A stretch of 35,751 nucleotides of DNA from CAYMAX01 sp964388595 (lineage in GTDB: Bacteria; Bacteroidota; Bacteroidia; Bacteroidales; UBA932), in contig CAYMAX010000011.1 in assembly GCA_964388595.1 (NCBI GenBank), forward strand, positions 1 to 35,751. The letters run 5' to 3'. Made by a program: the position numbers and the translations under genes. Positions 1 through 7,564 of the stretch are shown in pieces (the first letter of the stretch is position 1; each line of letters begins with the position of its first letter). The notes under the pieces are model-generated. The model was not told where the DNA came from, did not search any database, and worked only from the letters and a program-made list of their open reading frames with translations.

Positions 1-554
1 ATCTCACTTGAGTAATCAGTATGTTTATCGTATGAAGCAGTCTGAAGTCCCAGCACTTTGGAATTATAATCTATGGTGAGGTCTACTGAGAAGTGGTCGT
101 CAGGTAAGATGGTAAGTTTCGAGCCTGATTTTTCGTCTTCCAGTTCAATCTTCTCGCTGACTTGATAATAAACCCTCGGAGCCTCTTGTTCCAAAAGACC
201 ATCTGCATTGATTGCATCGGTATAAGGCTTGGCACTTCCATCCAATATGGGTACTTCAAATGTATCAATGCTGATTACTGCATTATCTACACCAAGCCCC
301 CAAAGTGCCGAAAGAACATGTTCTAGAGTAGAAATCTTGACATCACCTTTTTCTAGGGTAGTACCTCTCTGAGTATGAGTAACATAATCGACTATTGCCG
401 GAATATATGCTTCACTGTTGATATCTTTTCTTAAAAATCTGATTCCCGTGTTGACAGGGGCAGGTTCGATATCCATATTTACTTTCAATCCTGAATGAAG
501 TCCCTTCCCTTCAAAATGATATTTTTTCCTGACTGTCCTTTGATTATCCTGCAT
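1..554 (-). CDS. lpxC: UDP-3-O-acyl-N-acetylglucosamine deacetylase, N-terminal part (cut by window edge)
   Basis: LpxC removes the acetyl group from UDP-3-O-acyl-GlcNAc, the committed step of lipid A synthesis in the cytoplasm. The visible 184 residues start with MQDNQRTVRK and show the family motifs GKGLHSG (residues 16-22), TLEHVLSALWGLGVDN (76-91) and LDGSA (104-108). E78 and H79 align with the E. coli catalytic glutamate and zinc-binding histidine region. The frame stays open to the window edge, so the 3' part is missing. In Bacteroidota lpxC is usually fused to fabZ, but that half would lie outside this window. lpxD ends 50 nt upstream on the same strand. A promoter-like TACATTTG lies in the gap, so lpxC may be transcribed both from its own start and by read-through. 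The family call is secure. Confidence 0.95.
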   Translation of the reverse strand, partial: MQDNQRTVRKKYHFEGKGLHSGLKVNMDIEPAPVNTGIRFLRKDINSEAYIPAIVDYVTHTQRGTTLEKGDVKISTLEHVLSALWGLGVDNAVISIDTFEVPILDGSAKPYTDAINADGLLEQEAPRVYYQVSEKIELEDEKSGSKLTILPDDHFSVDLTIDYNSKVLGLQTASYDKHTDYSSE

Positions 555-593
555 TCTGCGTCTCTCTCTTTATTTTAATTCGTAAATGTCGCG

Positions 594-601
594 CAAATGT
601 A
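594..601 (-). promoter_or_regulatory. Bacteroidota -7 promoter element upstream of lpxC
   Basis: On the minus strand the lpxD-lpxC gap contains TACATTTG, a perfect match to the Bacteroidota housekeeping -7 consensus TAnnTTTG, followed by CG. The implied transcription start is near 587, giving a leader of about 33 nt. No clear TTTG -33 box is seen 19 nt upstream. It is inferred from sequence only. Confidence 0.55.
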
Positions 602-604
602 GTA

Positions 605-1594
605 CTATTTTTTGGCATTGTTTTTAAAAATCGCATATGCTCTCATATAAAGGGCGTGATCGATGGCAGGTGTACCAAAAAAGACTTTACCTTCCTCTTT
701 GACATTTCCTATCAGACCACTTTGGGCACACATAGATGTGTGTGCAGCTACTTGAAGATGACCAGAAATCCCTACCTGACCACCTATCATGCAGGAATGT
801 CCAAGTTTGGAAGACCCTGCTATTCCTGATTGGGCTGCTATCACTGTGTTGGCACCTATTACCACATTGTGAGCTACCTGAACCAAATTATCTATTTTAA
901 CGCCACTCTCTATCAGGGTGGTACCCATAGTGGCTCTGTCGACTACGGTATTGGCACCTATCTCTACGTTATCTTCCAAAGTCACAATACCAGTCTGGGG
1001 TATTTTTTTGTAAGTGCCGTCCTGCGTGGGGGCAAATCCAAATCCATCTGACCCTATAACTGCATTTGCATGAATGATGCAGCCATTGCCTATCTTACAT
1101 CCCTGGTATATTCTGACCCCGGGATAGATGATGCAATCTTCTCCGATAGTCACATTATCTCCGACGAAAACCTGAGGATAGATCTGAGTGCCTTTCCCGA
1201 TTGATGTCTTTTTGCCGATGAATGCGGAATCTCCTACATATACCCTCTTGCCTATTTTTGCAGAAAAGGCAATGTGAGAAGAGAGTGCATGGCCTCTTTT
1301 TCTCTCCGACTTGAGAGTATTGAGCAAATCGAGAAGAGAAGCTATAGCTTCGTAAGCATTATCCACTTTGATGACAGTGGGAGCAATATTGTCTTTTAGC
1401 TCAAAAGATTTGTTGACCAGTATGATACTCGCATTGCTTGAATAGAGATAGTGCTCATATTTAGGATTTGCGAGAAAGCACAAGTTACCCTGCTTTCCCG
1501 ACTCTATTTTGGCTACTGATGATACTTTGACATTTGGGTCTCCTATTATTTCGCCGTTGAGATGATCGGCGATGACCTGAGCTGTTATCTCCAT
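605..1594 (-). CDS. lpxD: UDP-3-O-(3-hydroxyacyl)glucosamine N-acyltransferase
   Basis: LpxD adds the second 3-hydroxyacyl chain to the lipid A precursor, directly after LpxC. The 329 residues have the N-terminal uridine-binding domain (about 1-100) followed by the left-handed beta-helix of hexapeptide repeats (about 105-300), seen as recurring I/V-G-x-x motifs. H242 in IDNLVQVAHNVVIG matches the catalytic histidine of E. coli LpxD. Length is normal for the family. It is followed by lpxC on the same strand and preceded, after 45 nt, by the anti-sigma-like gene. A near-match promoter element in that 45-nt gap could give it separate expression. Confidence 0.96.
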   Translation of the reverse strand: MEITAQVIADHLNGEIIGDPNVKVSSVAKIESGKQGNLCFLANPKYEHYLYSSNASIILVNKSFELKDNIAPTVIKVDNAYEAIASLLDLLNTLKSERKRGHALSSHIAFSAKIGKRVYVGDSAFIGKKTSIGKGTQIYPQVFVGDNVTIGEDCIIYPGVRIYQGCKIGNGCIIHANAVIGSDGFGFAPTQDGTYKKIPQTGIVTLEDNVEIGANTVVDRATMGTTLIESGVKIDNLVQVAHNVVIGANTVIAAQSGIAGSSKLGHSCMIGGQVGISGHLQVAAHTSMCAQSGLIGNVKEEGKVFFGTPAIDHALYMRAYAIFKNNAKK

Positions 1595-1619
1595 AATGAT
1601 GTGAATTAATATGAATGTG

Positions 1620-1627
1620 CAAAGGAA
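1620..1627 (-). promoter_or_regulatory. Possible -7 promoter element upstream of lpxD
   Basis: Minus-strand TTCCTTTG followed by CAC matches TAnnTTTG at all fixed positions but one (A to T). It lies 26 nt from the lpxD start codon, in the gap after the anti-sigma-like gene. It is weaker than the other boxes in this window, and read-through from galE is equally possible. Confidence 0.3.
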
Positions 1628-1639
1628 AGAAAATTTTCG

Positions 1640-2056
1640 CTACTTGGCACTATCTATTATCTGCTTTGCCATGAGTGTATCACTGACATTGCAAGAATCG
1701 ATATCAAATACTTGTTTGGGATCTTTGCCTTCATTGATTTGCATCTGGGTGGGAAGTGAATTGCGAGTTTGGGAGGAGCCCCATTTGAATAGAGCCACAC
1801 CGACAATCACTACTACTATGATGATAGCTGCTACACGAAATGCAAAAGATGACACGACTTTTACAAAGGTGGTTTGAGATTCTTTCAGCGAGTCAATGTC
1901 AGAGAATTGAGCATGAAGAGTTCTCAGATCAGCGAGACTCTTGCGACACTTCGGACATTTCTCCAAATGCTCCTGAAGAGCGGTTTCCTCTTCCGGAGAC
2001 ATCCTGTTGAGAAAATATCTCGACAATTCTTCTATATCGTAATGCTCGTGATTCAT
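1640..2056 (-). CDS. Membrane zinc-finger anti-sigma-like protein
   Basis: A 138-residue protein with an N-terminal zinc-finger motif HLEKCPKC (H30, C34, C37), the HxxxCxxC signature of zinc-binding anti-sigma (ZAS / zf-HC2) domains. One hydrophobic membrane helix follows at about 70-90, then a short tail of about 48 residues that would face the periplasm. Such proteins usually hold a sigma factor at the inner membrane. The start codon shares one base with the stop of the upstream sigma-like gene (TAATG), which suggests translational coupling and a functional pair. The tail shows no recognisable sensor domain. The domain architecture supports the anti-sigma role; partner and signal are inferred from context. 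Confidence 0.75.
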   Translation of the reverse strand: MNHEHYDIEELSRYFLNRMSPEEETALQEHLEKCPKCRKSLADLRTLHAQFSDIDSLKESQTTFVKVVSSFAFRVAAIIIVVVIVGVALFKWGSSQTRNSLPTQMQINEGKDPKQVFDIDSCNVSDTLMAKQIIDSAK

Positions 2057-3225
2057 TATCTAGATTCTTCTTTAATCATATCGTTAAACTTGACCACCAA
2101 CCGCTCTTTAAGCCTTTTGACATCCTGTCTCATCTTGGCAGAAGAGCGTTTCATCTCTGAAGGAGTCATTGTGCCAAAATATTTATTCACCAACTCTTCA
2201 TAAGAAAGATTATCGAGGTAGTGTTCAAAAAGAATCTTCACTTTATCCTGATATCCATCCACAAGTCTGTTATGAAGAGGATGAGATTGATTGTAAAGCA
2301 CCACTACCATAAAACTTCTTACAGACTCACTGTCATTGACGTCAATATAATTGCAGATTTTGTCAGATTGTGACGGATTTTCTGAGAAAACTAGAGAAGT
2401 ATCGTCAAAAACATTTTTGTCATCTTCTGCCGCCATATTGTAACTTACAGCATCGATATCGACATTTTGCTTCTTTCTGGCTCTGAGCAATTCTTTATTC
2501 TTATTCTTAATAATCCCGGCGGCATAGGAAATAATGGCCTTGGCTGTCGTTGGATGCTCCAATTTGTCCTGAACTACTGCAGTGTTGAGAGTACAGCAGG
2601 CATCGCTCCACATATCGTGCAGGCGGCCTTCATCTATAGTACCGGATATTTTATAACTAAATCCTGCCACCATAGGTCTGAGCTTCAGATAGACTTTACT
2701 CCAATAAAAGTTGACATTCTTTTTAAGTTCATCCACGATATAGGGCTCTCCCAATGGATAAGCATCGGCTACGACTTCGCCGCAGAAAGATTTCAGGTCC
2801 TTCGTGCTTCCGAAAAAACTAATATTTGAGAAACGCGAGTAATAAAGAAGATCGAACATCTCGTCACTCAAAGAGAAAGTCAGAGTATCTCCGGAAAGAG
2901 CCAGATACTTGTCGGTATCGCTAAGAGGTGCACTTTTGAACAAATCATATAGGGATTCGCCCATAAGACTTTTAACCACTTTCTCAAAATGGATATCGTC
3001 GATATGGTTACGACAAAAGAGACTGAATCCCTTCGTCCTGTAGTATTCTCTCAAAATCCTTGATTTCCACTCAGGGTATCCCTCTCCCTCTTTTATTTGA
3101 AAATATTTACATATAAAGTCGACCTCGGTATCTATATCACTGAAAAAGCCCAACTGAATCAGTCTGTATCTTTCATCCTCTTTCAGGAGCAGTTCTTTGA
3201 TATATCTTTTAAAACTTTGGTCCAT
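2056..3225 (-). CDS. Divergent sigma-70-like protein with unknown N-terminal domain
   Basis: A 389-residue protein. About residues 170-255 resemble sigma region 2: an acidic helix with HDMWSDACCTL, then a segment ending GIIKNKNKELLRARKKQ, comparable to the 'IARN..LDLLRRRKR' pattern of ECF sigma factors. About residues 325-380 resemble region 4: FEHYLDNLSYEELVNKYFG, then a basic helix KMRQDVKRLKERL. The first 170 residues match no domain I can name, and the protein is about twice the length of an ordinary ECF sigma factor. It starts 11 nt after galE and overlaps the anti-sigma-like gene by one base. This context strongly supports a sigma/anti-sigma module. The assignment rests on pattern matching by eye; an unrelated helix-turn-helix regulator remains possible. 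Confidence 0.6.
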   Translation of the reverse strand: MDQSFKRYIKELLLKEDERYRLIQLGFFSDIDTEVDFICKYFQIKEGEGYPEWKSRILREYYRTKGFSLFCRNHIDDIHFEKVVKSLMGESLYDLFKSAPLSDTDKYLALSGDTLTFSLSDEMFDLLYYSRFSNISFFGSTKDLKSFCGEVVADAYPLGEPYIVDELKKNVNFYWSKVYLKLRPMVAGFSYKISGTIDEGRLHDMWSDACCTLNTAVVQDKLEHPTTAKAIISYAAGIIKNKNKELLRARKKQNVDIDAVSYNMAAEDDKNVFDDTSLVFSENPSQSDKICNYIDVNDSESVRSFMVVVLYNQSHPLHNRLVDGYQDKVKILFEHYLDNLSYEELVNKYFGTMTPSEMKRSSAKMRQDVKRLKERLVVKFNDMIKEESR

Positions 3226-3236
3226 GCAGTGCTCGG

Positions 3237-4277
3237 CTATTTAATCTCTCTTATCTTTTTTTCCCAATTCCAGGCAGAAATCAGAACATCTGAAAGCGGT
3301 GTATCAGCCCTCCACCCCAAGACTTTGTTGGCTTTTTCAGGGTCAGCCCATACTTTGACAACGTCCCCCGGTCTGCGTGGCGCAAATTTGTAGGGAAGAT
3401 TTACACCGGTGACCTTGATAAAATCCTGCACAAGCTGTAGAACAGAGACTCCTACTCCTGTACCAAGATTGAAAACTTCAAATCTGTCTGAATCAGAGAC
3501 ATTAAGCATCCTACCAACAGCAGCAACATGAGCTTTCGCCAGATCTACTACATAGATGTAATCACGAATACAAGTGCCATCCGGGGTGTCGTAATCATTG
3601 CCGAAAATATTTAATTCTTTGCGAAGGCCTGCCGCCGTCTGAGTAATATATGGAATAAGATTTTGCGGTACCCCTATTGGAAGTTCTCCTATGAGAGAGG
3701 AGGGGTGTGAGCCGATAGGATTGAAGTATCTCAGAGCTATGACTTTTAAATCGTTGTATGCTTTTACGCAATCTCTCAATATATCTTCACTCATCTGTTT
3801 GGTGCGCCCATAAGGAGAAGTCGCAGGCTTGGTGGGTGCAGTCTCTTTCACAGGAAGATCTTTAGTATCCGGATCACCATATACAGTGCAGGATGAAGAG
3901 AAAACTATTGCTTTAGTGTTGCATTTATTCATCAGCTCTATCAGATTGAGCAGTGAAGAGAGATTATTTCTAAAATATGCAATCGGTTTTTGAACACTTT
4001 CTCCTACAGCTTTAAAAGCAGCAAAATGAATGGCAGCAGCTATGTCAGGATATTTTTCAAAAACTTTGGAAAAAGCATCTCTGTCACTGCAATCTACCTC
4101 CATAAAAGGAATATCTTGTTTGACAATCGCTTTAATACCTTTGAGGACATCAGATGATGAATTACTGAAATCGTCCACTCCTACCACTTGATAACCGGCA
4201 TTTACCAACTCAACGATAGTGTGGGAGCCAATATAACCGGTGGCACCGGTGACCAGAACCCGTTGGTGTTTTGACAT
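3237..4277 (-). CDS. galE: UDP-glucose 4-epimerase
   Basis: GalE interconverts UDP-glucose and UDP-galactose with bound NAD, supplying galactose for surface glycans and galactose breakdown. The 346 residues are a short-chain dehydrogenase-type Rossmann protein: GATGYIG (11-17) binds NAD, SSSCTVYG places S129 at the catalytic serine, and SPYGRTK gives the Y156/K160 pair. The C-terminal RRPGDV motif (301-306) is typical of the family. Length is normal. It is the first gene of a minus-strand run leading to the sigma-like pair, lpxD and lpxC, and has a good promoter element just upstream. Confidence 0.96.
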   Translation of the reverse strand: MSKHQRVLVTGATGYIGSHTIVELVNAGYQVVGVDDFSNSSSDVLKGIKAIVKQDIPFMEVDCSDRDAFSKVFEKYPDIAAAIHFAAFKAVGESVQKPIAYFRNNLSSLLNLIELMNKCNTKAIVFSSSCTVYGDPDTKDLPVKETAPTKPATSPYGRTKQMSEDILRDCVKAYNDLKVIALRYFNPIGSHPSSLIGELPIGVPQNLIPYITQTAAGLRKELNIFGNDYDTPDGTCIRDYIYVVDLAKAHVAAVGRMLNVSDSDRFEVFNLGTGVGVSVLQLVQDFIKVTGVNLPYKFAPRRPGDVVKVWADPEKANKVLGWRADTPLSDVLISAWNWEKKIREIK

Positions 4278-4302
4278 TTGAAGATTTTAAAAAAAACTTC
4301 TG

Positions 4303-4310
4303 CAAATATA
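4303..4310 (-). promoter_or_regulatory. Bacteroidota -7 promoter element for galE
   Basis: Minus-strand TATATTTG followed by CA is a perfect TAnnTTTG match 25 nt before the galE start codon. Predicted transcription would begin near 4296, leaving a leader of about 19 nt. It lies back to back with the box for the divergent GH97 gene in the same 81-bp gap. Confidence 0.65.
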
Positions 4311-4330
4311 GGTGCTTTTTAGAAATTACC

Positions 4331-4338
4331 TACATTTG
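4331..4338 (+). promoter_or_regulatory. Bacteroidota -7 promoter element for the GH97 gene
   Basis: TACATTTG on the plus strand is a perfect TAnnTTTG match 20 nt before the GH97 start codon, giving a leader of roughly 14 nt. No TTTG is seen at the usual -33 spacing. With the galE box it makes a divergent promoter pair in 81 bp. Confidence 0.6.
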
Positions 4339-4358
4339 TCAATCTAAATAATTCGGTT

Positions 4359-6329
4359 ATGAATCGACTCTTCATTGTCACTTTATTATTATTTTCCTCT
4401 CTGTTTTCATCTACCGCCAAAAATTATATCCTTACTTCTCCGGACGGGAAAATATCTGTCAATGTCATAGTGGACAAAGGTGTAAGGTATTCTGTCTCCT
4501 ATCTGTCCGAGTCATTGCTCATCGATAGTCCTATTTCTATAAATATCAGGTCACACAATACCCTCCCGGGGGAGAAAAATTCAGTAATAAAAGTCACCAC
4601 TCAAAATGTAGATAATCCTGGATTCGCAGTAGTCCCTACCAAATATCGCACTTTTAGAGATAAATATCACGAGTTGCGCCTGCACTTCAGGAAAGGATTT
4701 TCTATAATTTTCCGTGCTTATGACAATGGGGTAGCATATCGATTTGTCACCGATTTCTCTGACGGCCAAGAAGCAATTGTAGAATCAGAAATGCTTGAAC
4801 TCAACTTTTCTCAATGCTGTACTGCCTTCTTTCCTGATGAGTCTCCCGCCAATTATCTCTCCCACTTCGAAGCCAAATTTGAAGAACTTCCCATAGAGAA
4901 GATAGAGAACGAGAGGTATGGATATCTTCCAATATATCTTCGCTCCCCCAAAGGTACTGTTATGGTCTTTACCGAGACTGACCTGAGCGATTATCCCAAT
5001 ATGGTGCTATATGGTACTAATGGGAACACTCTCACTGCCCGATTCCCCCACGTGGTCAAAAAGGTCGTGGAGACATCTGACCGCAATCAAAAAGTCATAT
5101 CTACAGAAGACTATATCGCGCGTACTTCCCCATCACGCTCCTACCCTTGGCGTCTGCTCACTATCGACCGGGATGATGCTTCGCTTCTTAATAATTATCT
5201 CACCTATCAACTTGCGTCTGAATGCAAGCAGAAGGATGTCGATTGGATTCGACCAGGGAAGGTAGCATGGGATTGGTGGAATGCACTGAATATCGATGGC
5301 GTTGATTTTGTCTCAGGAATCAATACAGATACATACAAATATTATATCGATTTTGCATCCAAGTATGCACTTGAATATATAATTCTCGACGAAGGCTGGT
5401 CTGCTTCCACTACGGACATTAAATCCTCCAATCCTGAGCTGAATCTTCAAGAAATTATCGAATATGGCAGAAAACACAATGTAGGAGTGATACTATGGAC
5501 ATTGTGGGGTCCGCTAAACAAAGATATCGACGGCATTTTAGACCTCTACGAGCAATGGGGAGTGAAAGGAATCAAAGTCGATTTTATGCAACGAATCGAC
5601 CAAGATATGGTGAATTATTATGAGAAAGTGGCAAAATGTGCTTTTGACAGACATATGCTGGTCGATTTTCATGGCGCATACAAACCTTCCGGGCTTCAAC
5701 GGAGATACCCCAATGTCCTCTCTTTTGAGGGAGTTCGCGGACTTGAGTCCAATAAATGGTCGAGGGATATTACCCCTGAACACGATTTAATCCTCCCTTT
5801 TACCAGGATGGTGGCAGGTCCCATGGATTTTACCCCCGGTGCCACGCTCAATGCCTCCGAAAAAGATTTTGTCATTAATTTCAATCGTCCGATGAGCCAG
5901 GGGACACGCGCTCATCAGGCGGCCATGTATATAGTATACGAAAGTCCTCTCCAGATGTTAAGCGATACCCCTTCCAATTATTATCGCGCTCCTGAGTTCA
6001 CTTCTTTCATTTCACGCATCCCTACAGTGTGGGACACTACTGTTGCTTTGGATGCAAAAATCGGAGAATATCTTGCCATTGCACGTCGTCAATCAGATAA
6101 GTGGTATGTCGGTGCCATGGCTGGACATAATGCCCACGATTTTTCCTTTACTCTTGATTTCCTCGAAGAAGGAGTTGATTACCAGATGGAGAGTTTGTCT
6201 GATGGCCCGAATGTTTCACGCTGTGCCATCGATGCTTCCTTCCATACCCAGACCATACATAAAGGGGATATGCTTACCATTCATTTGGCTGATGGAGGCG
6301 GCTTCGCTGCAATTATTACAAAACAATAA
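4359..6329 (+). CDS. Glycoside hydrolase family 97 enzyme (alpha-glycosidase)
   Basis: A 656-residue secreted enzyme. The hydrophobic N-terminus (about 1-20, ending SSTA-K) is a signal peptide to the periplasm. An N-terminal beta-sandwich (about 22-280) precedes the TIM barrel, with WDWWNA (304-309), LDEGWS (343-348), VKVDFMQ-type motif GIKVDFMQR (404-412) and AGPMDFTPGA (486-495); a C-terminal beta domain follows. GH97 enzymes cleave alpha-glucosides or alpha-galactosides. The aspartate D408 in KVDF sits where retaining GH97 enzymes have their nucleophile, whereas SusB-type inverting enzymes lack it, so a retaining, perhaps alpha-galactosidase-like, activity is inferred. There are no susC/susD genes nearby; galE is divergent and rpiB follows after 11 nt. 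Confidence 0.9.
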   Translation: MNRLFIVTLLLFSSLFSSTAKNYILTSPDGKISVNVIVDKGVRYSVSYLSESLLIDSPISINIRSHNTLPGEKNSVIKVTTQNVDNPGFAVVPTKYRTFRDKYHELRLHFRKGFSIIFRAYDNGVAYRFVTDFSDGQEAIVESEMLELNFSQCCTAFFPDESPANYLSHFEAKFEELPIEKIENERYGYLPIYLRSPKGTVMVFTETDLSDYPNMVLYGTNGNTLTARFPHVVKKVVETSDRNQKVISTEDYIARTSPSRSYPWRLLTIDRDDASLLNNYLTYQLASECKQKDVDWIRPGKVAWDWWNALNIDGVDFVSGINTDTYKYYIDFASKYALEYIILDEGWSASTTDIKSSNPELNLQEIIEYGRKHNVGVILWTLWGPLNKDIDGILDLYEQWGVKGIKVDFMQRIDQDMVNYYEKVAKCAFDRHMLVDFHGAYKPSGLQRRYPNVLSFEGVRGLESNKWSRDITPEHDLILPFTRMVAGPMDFTPGATLNASEKDFVINFNRPMSQGTRAHQAAMYIVYESPLQMLSDTPSNYYRAPEFTSFISRIPTVWDTTVALDAKIGEYLAIARRQSDKWYVGAMAGHNAHDFSFTLDFLEEGVDYQMESLSDGPNVSRCAIDASFHTQTIHKGDMLTIHLADGGGFAAIITKQ

Positions 6330-6340
6330 ATATATTCATT

Positions 6341-6772
6341 ATGATAATAGGGATAGCTGCTGATCACGCAGGATATGAAATGAAAGAGCAATTAATCTCT
6401 TTTCTTGACCAACTCGGATATCAAGTTAAGGATTTTGGTACACATTCCACTGAGAGTATGGATTATCCCGATGTCGCTCATCCATTGGCCAAAAGCGTGG
6501 AAAATAAAGAAGTAGATTTGGGAATAGCACTCTGCGGCTCCGGCAATGGTATAAGCATGACACTCAATAAACATCCTCACATAAGAGCTGCACTGTGCTG
6601 GAACACTGAATTGGCATCTCTTGCCCGCAGACACAATGACGCCAACATTCTCTCTCTTCCGGCCAGGTTTATCTCCATCAAAGAAGCCGAAGAGATAGTT
6701 AAGGTATTCCTCAATACAGGTTTTGAAGGGGGCAGACATCAGAGGAGAATCGACAAAATCCCCTGCAAATAA
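6341..6772 (+). CDS. rpiB: Ribose-5-phosphate isomerase B
   Basis: RpiB interconverts ribose 5-phosphate and ribulose 5-phosphate in the pentose phosphate pathway. The 143 residues show the family hallmarks: AADHAGYEMK (6-15) with D8/H9, the catalytic cysteine C65 in CGSGNGISM, and RRHNDANIL (96-104) with H99. Length is typical. It starts 11 nt after the GH97 stop and is followed 4 nt later by truB, so the three are probably co-transcribed. Related LacA/LacB-type isomerases of galactose metabolism share the fold, but the RpiB motifs fit better. Confidence 0.94.
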   Translation: MIIGIAADHAGYEMKEQLISFLDQLGYQVKDFGTHSTESMDYPDVAHPLAKSVENKEVDLGIALCGSGNGISMTLNKHPHIRAALCWNTELASLARRHNDANILSLPARFISIKEAEEIVKVFLNTGFEGGRHQRRIDKIPCK

Positions 6773-6776
6773 TCTG

Positions 6777-7514
6777 ATGGAAGGTAATTATCTGATTATT
6801 GACAAGAGCAATCTTGCTCCTCTTTCGGGGCAAATGGAAGATTATCCAGATGGGATAGTTTTGGTCATGGACAAGCCTCTGGAATGGACTTCAGCAGATT
6901 TGGTGCGCAAGCTCAAGTTCAGACTCCAACATTATTTCCACCAGAAAAACATCAAAGTAGGACACGCCGGCACTCTCGACCCATTAGCTACCGGCATTAT
7001 GACCATCTGCATAGGAAAGGCCACCAAGCAAGCCGAAAAGCTACAGTCTGAAAGGAAAGAATATATCGCCGAGATTACATTCGGCGCCACAACCCCTTCA
7101 TTTGACCTTGAAAAGGAGATTGATGCCACTTATCCTTTTGAACACATTACCACTGCCAAAATCAAAGAGATACTTCCTCATTTCATAGGAGAGCAACTGC
7201 AACTTCCCCCCATCTACTCCGCCAAATACATAGATGGTATGCGTGCCTATGAAAAAGCTCGTCTGGGAGAAGAGGTAGAACTCAAAACTTCCACTATCAA
7301 TATCTTCGATATCGAATTGCTGGATTTTACCTCTCCTACACTAAAGGTTCGAATCGAATGCAGCAAAGGGACCTATATCAGAGCACTTGCCCGAGACATT
7401 GGAATTGCTTTGGAAAGCGGAGCCCACCTGACATCACTCATACGCACCGCTTCAGGACATTTCAGGATAGAAAATGCTTTCACTTTACAAGATTCTGACC
7501 AACTTTTTCAATAA
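6777..7514 (+). CDS. truB: tRNA pseudouridine-55 synthase
   Basis: TruB isomerises U55 of the T-loop of tRNAs to pseudouridine. With the chosen start the protein has 245 residues. The catalytic motif GHAGTLDPLATG carries D68, and YSAKYIDGMRAYEKAR and CSKGTYIRALARDIG are further family motifs. The open frame reaches back to 6723, inside rpiB, but ATG 6777 lies 4 nt after the rpiB stop and fits an operon start. A second candidate, ATG 6834, begins MEDYPDGIVLVMDKP and corresponds better to the usual N-terminus, so the first 19 residues may not be real. Confidence 0.93.
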   Translation: MEGNYLIIDKSNLAPLSGQMEDYPDGIVLVMDKPLEWTSADLVRKLKFRLQHYFHQKNIKVGHAGTLDPLATGIMTICIGKATKQAEKLQSERKEYIAEITFGATTPSFDLEKEIDATYPFEHITTAKIKEILPHFIGEQLQLPPIYSAKYIDGMRAYEKARLGEEVELKTSTINIFDIELLDFTSPTLKVRIECSKGTYIRALARDIGIALESGAHLTSLIRTASGHFRIENAFTLQDSDQLFQ

Positions 7515-7564
7515 AAAATATCCTTCCTTGAAACTTTTATAGAAATAATTCGTATAAGCGTTAT

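Noticed and set aside
7515..7564. preQ1 riboswitch before queA
   Set aside because: No C-rich loop and A-rich tail matching a preQ1 aptamer is present in the 50-nt gap.
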